Source: Nitratireductor aquimarinus
GTDB lineage: Bacteria; Pseudomonadota; Alphaproteobacteria; Rhizobiales; Rhizobiaceae
Assembly (NCBI RefSeq): GCF_046773475.1
Contig: NZ_CP177239.1
Location: 1,860,001 to 1,924,000 of the forward strand
Reading direction: 5' to 3'
Length of the DNA: 64,000 nucleotides
The notes under the pieces were generated by a model, which saw only the letters and a list, made by a program, of their open reading frames with translations, was not told the DNA's origin and made no database searches. How positions within the stretch are numbered: position 1 is the stretch's first letter; every line of letters begins with the position of its first letter. Below, in pieces: positions 25,127-30,849 of this stretch. Made by a program: the position numbers and the translations under genes.

Positions 25127-25902
25127 CACAGCAACCCCAATGTCCTGCGCACGGCCGGCATGCTGGAGATTGCGTAAACAGCAAAGCCAGCAATGAGTGC
25201 CACGATTGCGATCTGGGCTGCCGGATGCAGATTGCCGAGCGCAGCAAGGGGCGCGCCGACGCCGGTCAGCAGCCACGTCCAGAAGCGCTTGGACTTGGCA
25301 ACAGGCTCAGGCTTTACTTCCGGCTGCGGGCGCGGCTCGGATGCAGGGGCCTTGGTGATTGCCAGGTCATAGACCTTATCCAGAACCGCCTCGACCTTCT
25401 CGGGAGACACCAGAGCCTTGTTGAGGCTGTCGCCGGCGTAATAGCTCTGCCCGCGCTGCACATGCCGGTGCGCGCCGCGCGTGTCCGCCAGAACGGGGAA
25501 TGATGCCCACTCACCCGAAAGCCGGCGGCCGAACTCGGTGCGGCTGATCTCGCCATTGACGAACTGGTGGTAGCCCCGGCGGATCAGAAGGTGATAGGCA
25601 AGCCTGTCCTGCAGGTTTGCGTCGAACACCTGAGACCCGCGCAGGCCAAGCTCTTCCTTGAGCCCGATCAACGTCTTGCGGATGAACTGCGGCGCGCCGG
25701 CCGCGGAAGAACCGTGATGACGCGACCAGGTGCGCTGTGCAGAGATCACCTCGTCAACAGTCATGCGCGTGAGTGGCTTCGGCAAGCGATCTTGGCGATG
25801 CGCATAGATCACTTCATAGCATTCGGGCGGGCGGCGGCTGGTTTCCGTCTCATAGACGAACGCAAGCAGCAGCGCCGCGCCTGCGGGCACGGTGCGGTCC
25901 AT
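25126..25902 (-). CDS. Phage endolysin with C-terminal membrane anchor
   Basis: A 258-residue protein whose residues 1-165 follow a phage lysozyme/transglycosylase-type domain, related as far as I can judge to lambda R-like GH104 enzymes: FVYETETSRRPPECYEVIYA with a candidate catalytic Glu, SSAAGAPQFIRKTLIGL, and RGYHQFVNGEISRTEF. A proline-rich linker (PEVKPEPVAKSKR) leads to two hydrophobic segments near residues 210-250. The C-terminal anchor is unusual for an endolysin and may fold in holin function, since no separate holin is obvious. It heads the lysis group; AAGGAAAG precedes the ATG. Confidence 0.7.
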   Translation of the reverse strand: MDRTVPAGAALLLAFVYETETSRRPPECYEVIYAHRQDRLPKPLTRMTVDEVISAQRTWSRHHGSSAAGAPQFIRKTLIGLKEELGLRGSQVFDANLQDRLAYHLLIRRGYHQFVNGEISRTEFGRRLSGEWASFPVLADTRGAHRHVQRGQSYYAGDSLNKALVSPEKVEAVLDKVYDLAITKAPASEPRPQPEVKPEPVAKSKRFWTWLLTGVGAPLAALGNLHPAAQIAIVALIAGFAVYAISSMPAVRRTLGLL

Positions 25903-26015
25903 AGGTCTTTCCTTTCAGATTTTCAGTGGTAGGGTTGAAGCAGCCCCTCCCGGGGTCTGGCTTCCCGTTGGCTATAACCTTGGACCGTCAAACGTCCGCT
26001 TTGGGGAGCCACTTC

Positions 26016-26064
26016 GCCCCTGCTGGTACCTGAGCGCTCCACCCACCCTCACGCCGGCAGGGGC
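26016..26064 (+). terminator. Terminator-like hairpin 1 of the RNA array
   Basis: GCCCCTGCTGG and CCGGCAGGGGC form an 11-bp stem (one G.U in plus-strand RNA) with a 27-nt loop, followed by TCTTCTTTC. It is the counterpart of the hairpin at 27530-27573. Confidence 0.6.
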
Positions 26065-26097
26065 TCTTCTTTCATCACCGCCCGCCTATTTACTCAT

Positions 26098-26166
26098 GTG
26101 CTGGCGGGATATCCGGTTCTTCATCACGCCGGAGATGCACGCCCCCTCGCAAGCACCCGCCAGCGC
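26098..26166 (+). ncRNA. Array stem-loop 1 (69 nt)
   Basis: GTGCTGGCGGG and CCCGCCAGCGC pair over 11 bp (one U.G in plus RNA). The 47-nt inner part holds a second stem, TCCGG/CCGGA. It is a member of a family of nine similar elements; transcription is inferred, not shown. Confidence 0.5.
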
Positions 26167-26252
26167 CGTTTACAAAGCGCAATCCTTCGTTATTGGCACA
26201 TCGGAACAGAATCTCAGAACTTGAAGCGCGGCGGACCTGGCGAGGCCCGCTA

Positions 26253-26290
26253 GGCCGGTGCCCCATCCGCCCGATAGAGTGGCACCGGCC
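26253..26290 (+). terminator. Perfect 10-bp hairpin
   Basis: GGCCGGTGCC and GGCACCGGCC enclose 18 nt. There is no clear T-run, so it may be a structural element. The same geometry (10 bp, 18-nt loop) recurs at 27823-27860. Confidence 0.45.
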
Positions 26291-26358
26291 GCTCCATTAC
26301 CGATCACGCTGAGCGCCCTCAATTTGGCTTCCGTCAGACAAGCGTGTAGCCTTTGCGG

Positions 26359-26431
26359 GCTGGCGGACTGTTTGGGATGTTGGGAACGCTTGAACAGCAC
26401 TGGCCATAGTTCGACTCATGGCCCCGCCAGC
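26359..26431 (+). ncRNA. Array stem-loop 2 (73 nt)
   Basis: GCTGGCGG and CCGCCAGC close a 57-nt inner part with two arms, CTGTT/AACAG and GGCCAT/ATGGCC, giving a possible three-way junction. It belongs to the same family as 26098-26166. Confidence 0.5.
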
Positions 26432-26517
26432 ACCATTCTAGAACAGCACGGCTCTTTGAGGCGACCAGCGAGACCTCCGCCAGTTTGCGACAAGACGCTC
26501 CCAACGTTAAAATAGCC

Positions 26518-26581
26518 TGCCGGCGGGCCTCAATCCGGATGGACATACGGATTGTCGAGAACGCCACTCCGCCCGCCGGTA
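26518..26581 (+). ncRNA. Array stem-loop 3 (64 nt)
   Basis: TGCCGGCGGGC and GCCCGCCGGTA pair over 11 bp (one G.U in plus RNA). The inner part has a perfect 7-bp arm CAATCCG/CGGATTG, similar in position and sequence to the arms in stem-loops 1 and 4. Confidence 0.5.
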
Positions 26582-26678
26582 CCGAGGGAGGTCTGCCATT
26601 TGCACCCGCGGCAGGCGTGACCCAGACCACCCGGTCGGCGCTGACGAATGAACACGTGAACCGCAGTTTACATTCTCC

Positions 26679-26712
26679 TTGACCATCGCCAGTCTGTGAA
26701 CTACATTTCACA
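26679..26712 (+). promoter_or_regulatory. Toxin-antitoxin promoter with overlapping operator
   Basis: TTGACC (26679-26684), a 17-bp spacer and TACATT (26702-26707) form a sigma-70-type promoter. The dyad TGTGAA-N6-TTCACA (26695-26712) overlaps the -10 box, a typical autoregulatory site for this class of module. The predicted transcript start falls at or next to the ATG at 26714, so the toxin mRNA may be leaderless. Confidence 0.6.
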
Positions 26713-26713
26713 C

Positions 26714-27004
26714 ATGATCGAAGTCCGGCAGAGCGAAACCTTCACCAGATGGCTTGACGGGCTTCGAGACCGGAATGCTCGCATTCGTATTGCTACACGC
26801 ATTCGCCGCATGGAAATGGGCAACCCCGGCGACGTGAAGGCAGTTGGCGAAGGTGTGAGCGAAATGCGGATCACCTATGGCCCAGGCTATCGTGTCTACT
26901 TTGTGCAGGACGGGAAAACCGTCATTGTCCTCCTTTGTGGAGGTGACAAATCCTCACAGAGCCGAGACATCGCCCACGCCAAACAGATGGCAAAGGAACT
27001 GTGA
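26714..27004 (+). CDS. RelE/HigB-type toxin
   Basis: A 96-residue toxin of the RelE/ParE superfamily, of the HI1419-like 'addiction module killer' type. It has SETFTRWLDGLRDRNARIRI, ATRIRRMEMGNPGDVKAVGE, GYRVYFVQDGKTVIVLLCGG and DKSSQSRDIAHAKQMA. Family members cleave mRNA on the ribosome. The start at 26714 (MIEVRQSE) is preferred to the upstream GTG. It precedes its antitoxin gene by one base, the toxin-first order of this subfamily. Confidence 0.85.
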   Translation: MIEVRQSETFTRWLDGLRDRNARIRIATRIRRMEMGNPGDVKAVGEGVSEMRITYGPGYRVYFVQDGKTVIVLLCGGDKSSQSRDIAHAKQMAKEL

Positions 27005-27005
27005 T

Positions 27006-27329
27006 ATGCCAATCAAAACAACCAAGTTTGATATTCAGGATCATCTCAAGACCCCCGAGGATCGTGCGGCCTATATCGAAGCAGCCTTCGAGGAAGGCGA
27101 TCCTGCGTTTATCACCCACGCGCTCAACGATGTTGCCCGGTCGATTGGAATGACTGACGTTGCAAAGGCTGCTGGGATCACCCGCGAGGGCCTTTACAAA
27201 GCTCTCAGCGACAAAGGCGATCCGAAGCTCTCAACTTTACTCGGCGTCACCAAAGCGCTCGGAGTTAGACTGACGACTTCTCCTGCCGCTCCAAATGAGA
27301 ACTTTGCAGAAGAACGAGCGGCAATATAG
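27006..27329 (+). CDS. HigA-type antitoxin (HI1420-like)
   Basis: A 107-residue DNA-binding antitoxin with a Cro/CI-type helix-turn-helix (MTDVAKAAGITREGLYKALS) and the family start KTTKFDIQDHLKTPEDRAAY. It neutralises the upstream toxin and probably binds the TGTGAA-N6-TTCACA site. An intrinsic terminator follows. The pair lies between the two copies of the duplicated endolysin leader and may stabilise the prophage. Confidence 0.85.
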   Translation: MPIKTTKFDIQDHLKTPEDRAAYIEAAFEEGDPAFITHALNDVARSIGMTDVAKAAGITREGLYKALSDKGDPKLSTLLGVTKALGVRLTTSPAAPNENFAEERAAI

Positions 27330-27344
27330 CTAATCATCTCCTTG

Positions 27345-27375
27345 GCCCCGCCTCGTGCGGGGCTTTGTGTTTCTG
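27345..27375 (+). terminator. Intrinsic terminator of the toxin-antitoxin operon
   Basis: GCCCCGC-CTCGT-GCGGGGC is followed by TTTGTGTTTC, 16 bp after the antitoxin stop. Confidence 0.75.
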
Positions 27376-27385
27376 GCCCAAGCGA

Positions 27386-27418
27386 AAGCGCCGCGCCAGC
27401 TGGCACGGTGCGGTCCAT
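27386..27418 (-). pseudogene. Remnant of a duplicated endolysin start
   Basis: The first eleven codons (MDRTVPAGAAL) and the ribosome-binding region match the endolysin gene at 25902, after which the frame diverges into unrelated sequence next to the toxin-antitoxin terminator. It is the gene-proximal end of a leader duplication. Confidence 0.7.
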
Positions 27419-27529
27419 TGGATTTTCCTCTTTGGATATCAGTGGTAGTGTAGAGTTGCCCTACCCGGGGTCGGCTACTTGTCGGCGAAACCTCGGACCG
27501 GTTTACGCCTGCTGGCAGGTAGTCACTAC

Positions 27530-27573
27530 GCCTCTGCCGGCGACGACCTCCACCCATTCGAGCTGGCAGAGGC
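27530..27573 (+). terminator. Terminator-like hairpin 2 of the RNA array
   Basis: GCCTCTGCCGGC and GCTGGCAGAGGC form a 12-bp stem (one G.U in plus RNA) with a 20-nt loop, followed by TTTTCTTTG. It is a strong plus-strand terminator candidate and the counterpart of 26016-26064. Confidence 0.7.
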
Positions 27574-27606
27574 TTTTCTTTGTTGGGCATCGCCCTATTT
27601 ATTCTT

Positions 27607-27678
27607 GTGCTGGCGGGATATCCGCTCATCCCCTGACCGGAGACAGCACGACCTACCCTCGCAAGTCCCCGCCAGCAC
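27607..27678 (+). ncRNA. Array stem-loop 4 (72 nt)
   Basis: GTGCTGGCGGG and CCCGCCAGCAC pair perfectly over 11 bp; the inner 50 nt contain TCCG/CGGA as in stem-loop 1. It is the duplicated counterpart of 26098-26166. Confidence 0.5.
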
Positions 27679-27822
27679 CCGAGTGACTTCGGTCCATCTC
27701 GTAGCTCTGACCGTAGATGCTCGTTCCCACCGCGCCATTACGCCGTGACACCCCCAGCATGGCTTCACGACCGCAAGCGTCATTGATAATGAACGCCAGA
27801 CCTCTACGAGGTCACCGCCGCT

Positions 27823-27860
27823 CCCTGCAGGCAAGCGCTTCCCAACGTCAGCCTGCAGGG
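27823..27860 (+). terminator. Perfect 10-bp hairpin
   Basis: CCCTGCAGGC and GCCTGCAGGG enclose 18 nt and are followed by GGATTTCCC. A smaller GACCTC/GAGGTC hairpin precedes it at 27799-27813. No strong T-run is present. Confidence 0.45.
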
Positions 27861-27896
27861 GGATTTCCCAATTTGGGTGATTGAGTTACGCTAGCC

Positions 27897-27971
27897 GTGC
27901 TGGCGGGCGCTTAGATCGCCCCACGTTCGAAGCAAAAAGCCTTCCCCAATCCGAGGTTTGCCCGCCAGCAC
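27897..27971 (+). ncRNA. Array stem-loop 5 (75 nt)
   Basis: GTGCTGGCGGGC and GCCCGCCAGCAC pair perfectly over 12 bp. The 51-nt inner part can form two arms, GCTT/AAGC and AAGCCT/AGGTTT (one G.U), giving a three-way junction. Confidence 0.55.
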
Positions 27972-28028
27972 CGCTGATGGGCTGCCGGTGTTTACCAACC
28001 AGCAACGATTTGAGCTGAGACTGGCTTC

Positions 28029-28094
28029 GCCAGCGCGCGTAATGTTCGGGCATAAAGCCCACCTGCTTAACCCTAACAAGCCCCGCGCGCTGGC
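28029..28094 (+). ncRNA. Array stem-loop 6 (66 nt)
   Basis: GCCAGCGCGCG and CGCGCGCTGGC pair perfectly over 11 bp. Two short inner arms, GGGC/GCCC and GCTT/AAGC, are possible. Confidence 0.5.
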
Positions 28095-28170
28095 ATGTTC
28101 TTCCCGAAGCGATCTTGCCGCCCGCCGCAACGGCAACCACTCGTTCAGATTTCACCGGTAGACTTGTTCA

Positions 28171-28241
28171 GCTGGCAGGTTGAAGAATCTGGGGCTCTTC
28201 TGAGAGATAGGCGGGGGCTTTTACCCTATCCACCTGCCAGC
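28171..28241 (+). ncRNA. Array stem-loop 7 (71 nt)
   Basis: GCTGGCAGGT and ACCTGCCAGC pair perfectly over 10 bp. The inner 51 nt hold GAAGA/TCTTC and GATAGG/CCTATC arms, a clear three-way junction. GCCTTTTACG follows, so it may also terminate plus-strand transcripts. Confidence 0.55.
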
Positions 28242-28381
28242 GCCTTTTACGCCTTTCCGCAGGTGTGCTAAAGCACCATTCAATCGATCAGGCTTAGGAC
28301 ATACCTTCCGGTCGCCAACTCACACACGACTCCCGGTAGTCAGATGGTGAGCAAGCATCCAGCATGTTACAGCCTCCTCTG

Positions 28382-28429
28382 CCCCGCCGAACTGAGCCCT
28401 AACTCATTATGCGTTCGGCGGGGATTTTT
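28382..28429 (+). terminator. Intrinsic terminator in module C, copy 1
   Basis: CCCCGCCGAAC and GTTCGGCGGGG (11 bp, 20-nt loop) are followed by ATTTTTCT. The copy at 30203-30250 has a compensatory C:G to T:A change in the last pair. Confidence 0.8.
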
Positions 28430-28499
28430 CTGCGAACTCAACCTAGGCATTACGTCATCACACCAGTAGAGCGACCACGCTGGCATGCTACCTTAGATT

Positions 28500-28572
28500 G
28501 CCGACGAGCGAGATTAATCGCCCTTGAAGCCCCTAGCTTAGGACGTGTATTAGAACGCCCTCGCTCGTCGGC
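28500..28572 (+). ncRNA. Array stem-loop 8 (73 nt)
   Basis: GCCGACGAGCGAG and CTCGCTCGTCGGC pair perfectly over 13 bp around 47 nt that can form CCTA/TAGG and TAAT/ATTA arms. A hairpin GCCCTTTGGA/TCCAAGGGGC (one U.G) follows at 28595-28639. Its counterpart at 30322-30394 keeps pairing mainly through G.U. Confidence 0.55.
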
Positions 28573-28706
28573 GCTCACTCCTACTGAGACCTGAGCCCTT
28601 TGGACCATACCGGCGAGCAGGTCACAGGCTCCAAGGGGCAAAGTCACGAGTTTACGACACGATACAATCCATAATAAAATAATGACCTGACGGGAGGGGC
28701 AAACCA

Positions 28707-28835
28707 ATGTGGGAGTTGATCTGGTATTTTCTCGGCATCATAAGCGGAGTGGCTATAACTGTTGCGTTTATGCGGTCACGGAGCGACGATGCTAAAAGTG
28801 AATTGGATGACACAACCGAAGACGAGTGGATGTAA
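28707..28835 (+). CDS. Small single-span membrane protein, 42 residues
   Basis: MWELIWYFLGIISGVAITVA is a hydrophobic segment, followed by FMRSRSDDAK and an acidic tail (DDTTEDEWM). The ATG at 28707 is preceded by CGGGAGGGGC, a good ribosome-binding site. It follows the module C structured elements. A 33-residue protein of similar design follows the second module copy at 30443. It may be a small holin-like or regulatory membrane peptide; nothing more can be said. Confidence 0.6.
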   Translation: MWELIWYFLGIISGVAITVAFMRSRSDDAKSELDDTTEDEWM

Positions 28836-28903
28836 GCTGCCATAGCCTGGTTTAAATCTGAAGCGAATAGGAAAACTGTGGGCAGCCTTGATATGGGCCC
28901 GTT

Positions 28904-29998
28904 TCAGATTTCGAATGCAGACTTGTCCGGGAACATTCTGTCCAGAAATTCCTTTAATTTCTCCGCATATGCAACATTCTGACGCCCTTCTGGAAGATAG
29001 TCATTGAAGCAACCCGAGAGTCGAGCGTTACCTGATTCCATATCTGCCATGATCTTGGCGTAATGCGCGTCTGAACTCGCCTCTCTTATGCGCACAAAGT
29101 AGCCATCCAGATGGGTGAATAGAAATTCACCCATCATGTATCCCACATACTGATGCAGGAAGCTGGTCGTTAGTAGATCATTTTTCTGGCGAAACTTGTT
29201 TTGCCGGAACTCATGATAACGGCCCGAAAACAACTTCTCACATTCTTCTGCCACCGATTTCCGCTGAGGATGGAACTGGTGACGGAAGCGCCTTTCAAAA
29301 TAGACCCCATACTGATCGTAGAGAAGATCACGGGCGTTCTTCGTAGCCCAATCATTAGCATTCTCCCACACAGCGGGTGGCCCCTTTGACACCCCCCGCC
29401 ATGCGATGAACCCGTATGCATGCCCCGTCTCAGTGAAGGCGTCACATAGGGTGCTTTTGCGGAGAAACATCACATCATCGTTCATATAGATGTAGTGTTC
29501 AGCAAGACCTGGTATGTGATGCAACGCAGATTCGATTACATGGGAGTTGAACGTAGGCAGATATTGCTCATCCAGAATCTGCGCATGACTCACCACCTCG
29601 ACCTTCGGGTTATCGGCTAGCCAAGCAGGGCGCTGCCCATTTGTTACGATAAACACCTTGCGCACCCAAGGCGCGAAAGTCTCAAGGGAACGCAGCGAAT
29701 ACTTCAGTTCATCGTGATCGGTGAACCGGTCTGGAGTCGAATGGGGAACCATTTCGCCAGCGGGAAGATGAAGACGGAATGACTCATCGAACTTGGGGTC
29801 GCTACGATCCACCCATGTATATACTACGTCCACTGGGAACTGGGGCGTGAACATACCAGTTTCGATTGCCCGCAGCCCGCGCGTATACAGACGTGCGCTC
29901 TGCCTGGTTACAGCGCCCTGTGTCACTCGCTTTACAAGATAGTCGCCTACGCGAGCGACAGACGGGTGGGCGATGCGCTTTGCAATTTTCTTGAACAC
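28904..29998 (-). CDS. Stealth-family glycan phosphotransferase
   Basis: A 364-residue protein with the conserved Stealth regions in order: PVDVVYTWVDRSDPKFDESF (CR1), DHDELKYSLRSLETFAPWVR then KVFIVTNGQRPAWL (CR2), HVIESALHHIPGLAEHYIYM followed by NDDVMF (end of CR2), and a later FRHQFHPQRKSVAEE/NDLLTTSFLHQYVGYMMGEF region (CR3). Such enzymes transfer sugar phosphates and build capsule or exopolysaccharide. On a prophage, flanked by two copies of the same non-coding module, it is best seen as a lysogenic-conversion gene that alters the cell surface. Confidence 0.85.
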   Translation of the reverse strand: MFKKIAKRIAHPSVARVGDYLVKRVTQGAVTRQSARLYTRGLRAIETGMFTPQFPVDVVYTWVDRSDPKFDESFRLHLPAGEMVPHSTPDRFTDHDELKYSLRSLETFAPWVRKVFIVTNGQRPAWLADNPKVEVVSHAQILDEQYLPTFNSHVIESALHHIPGLAEHYIYMNDDVMFLRKSTLCDAFTETGHAYGFIAWRGVSKGPPAVWENANDWATKNARDLLYDQYGVYFERRFRHQFHPQRKSVAEECEKLFSGRYHEFRQNKFRQKNDLLTTSFLHQYVGYMMGEFLFTHLDGYFVRIREASSDAHYAKIMADMESGNARLSGCFNDYLPEGRQNVAYAEKLKEFLDRMFPDKSAFEI

Positions 29999-30202
29999 AC
30001 GGGGGCCTTTGCTAGCAATTCAAGTGGGTTCTGACATGAGCTATTTAATAAGGCAACTCCACTTTTATGCAGCAACCATCCTACTCGGGTCAGGCGATTT
30101 CCACCCATCCTGTACTTCCGCCAACTCCGTCCTTACGATACTGACGCCCGCTGATCTAATTCCAGAGGATTGTTCCCTCAGGCGCAGTGACTACCCCCTC
30201 TG

Positions 30203-30250
30203 CCCCGCCGAATGGAGCCCCAACTCAACAAACATTCGGCGGGGATTTTT
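30203..30250 (+). terminator. Intrinsic terminator in module C, copy 2
   Basis: CCCCGCCGAAT and ATTCGGCGGGG (11 bp, 20-nt loop) are followed by ATTTTTCT. The terminal pair differs from copy 1 by a compensatory double change. Confidence 0.8.
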
Positions 30251-30321
30251 CTGCAAACTCAGCCTAGGCATTACGTGATCACACCAATGGTGCGTTGACA
30301 CCATGCGGCTATCTTGGCGCA

Positions 30322-30394
30322 GCCGGCGGGCAAGGATCTTTGCCCTGGGTCCCCAAGCCTCAAGACGTAGATTAAAACGCCCTCGCTCGTCGGC
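30322..30394 (+). ncRNA. Array stem-loop 9 (73 nt)
   Basis: GCCGGCGGGCAAG and CTCGCTCGTCGGC pair over 13 positions with two G.U pairs in plus-strand RNA and one A.C mismatch. Relative to stem-loop 8 the right arm is unchanged and the left arm carries two A-to-G changes that keep pairing only in plus-strand RNA. Confidence 0.5.
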
Positions 30395-30442
30395 GCTCAC
30401 AGCCATGATTTGCCTTTAGCAAACTCCCGTAGGCCGACGCCG

Positions 30443-30544
30443 GTGAATCAACTTGGTAGAGCGCTGCTGTACTGCTTCATGCTGGGCGCGATCAGCGCGG
30501 CAGTCATACTACCGTTGGCGTTTGTCTTGATGCGCGGGAGCTGA
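30443..30544 (+). CDS. Small single-span membrane peptide, 33 residues
   Basis: A GTG-started frame, MNQLGRALLYCFMLGAISAA then VILPLAFVLMRGS, is mostly hydrophobic. It occupies the same place after module C copy 2 as the 42-residue protein does after copy 1. The ribosome-binding site is weak, so confidence is moderate. Confidence 0.4.
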   Translation: MNQLGRALLYCFMLGAISAAVILPLAFVLMRGS

Positions 30545-30727
30545 CGAGTATTTGAACCGCAAAGCGGAATAGGTCCATTTCCCCGGTGCGCTATAACACC
30601 ATTCTTCGGCGCATTGCGATGACCTACCCTTTTTACGCGGTTACGCGGTTACGCGCTGCCTCCCAGCCGTGGAACCGCATCCTGCTTACCACTCTCTGCC
30701 GGAATAGGCCCTTGAGCCACCGGCAGT
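30545..30727. other. Short gene-free stretch before the first IS copy
   Basis: No gene is seen. GGTTACGCGGTTACGCG near 30640-30656 is a short direct repeat. The end abuts the IS at 30728 without a recognisable target duplication. Confidence 0.4.
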
Positions 30728-30849
30728 TGAGAACGGCGGTGGAAAACTAGACCACGGTAGCGGCTGGATTGTCCTGCTGCGGGCGGCTGAAAAGTCGTCC
30801 ACTTTTTCCCTTTTCTGCTTGGCGCAGGGAGGGACGAGGGATCTACACC

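Larger units (their letters stand above)
25870..26166. repeat. Duplicated endolysin-start and leader segment, copy 1
   Basis: The first codons of the endolysin gene and about 260 bp upstream recur in diverged form at 27386-27678. Shared blocks include the codons for MDRTVPAGAAL, the CAGTGGTAG segment, the terminator-like hairpin and the GTGCTGGCGGG stem-loop. The toxin-antitoxin pair lies between the two copies. Confidence 0.75.
27386..27678. repeat. Duplicated endolysin-start and leader segment, copy 2
   Basis: A diverged copy of 25870-26166 in the same order: codons for MDRTVPAGAAL, CAGTGGTAG block, terminator-like hairpin (27530-27573) and GTGCTGGCGGG stem-loop (27607-27678). Confidence 0.75.
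30190..30405. repeat. Duplicated module C, copy 2 (copy 1 at about 28375-28585)
   Basis: The two segments share the terminator, a CCTAGGCATTACGT block, ATCACACCA, and CCCTCGCTCGTCGGCGCTCA at the end. They lie on either side of the Stealth gene, so the gene was acquired within, or together with, a duplicated non-coding unit. Confidence 0.75.

Noticed and set aside
25925..26015. tRNA-like sequence in the endolysin leader
   Set aside because: Some pairing exists, but there is no proper T-loop or anticodon arm on either strand.
26359..27971. Hammerhead-type ribozymes (three-way junction form)
   Set aside because: No CTGATGA and GAAA core sequences are found in the stem-loops.
26016..28640. Integron attC-like cassette array
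   Set aside because: The long stem-loops have the right size but lack the RYYYAAC and GTRRRRY-type core ends and the unpaired extrahelical bases of attC sites, and there is no integron integrase.
26016..30394. CRISPR array
   Set aside because: Elements share arm sequences, not a conserved repeat with unique spacers; spacing is irregular and no cas gene is present.
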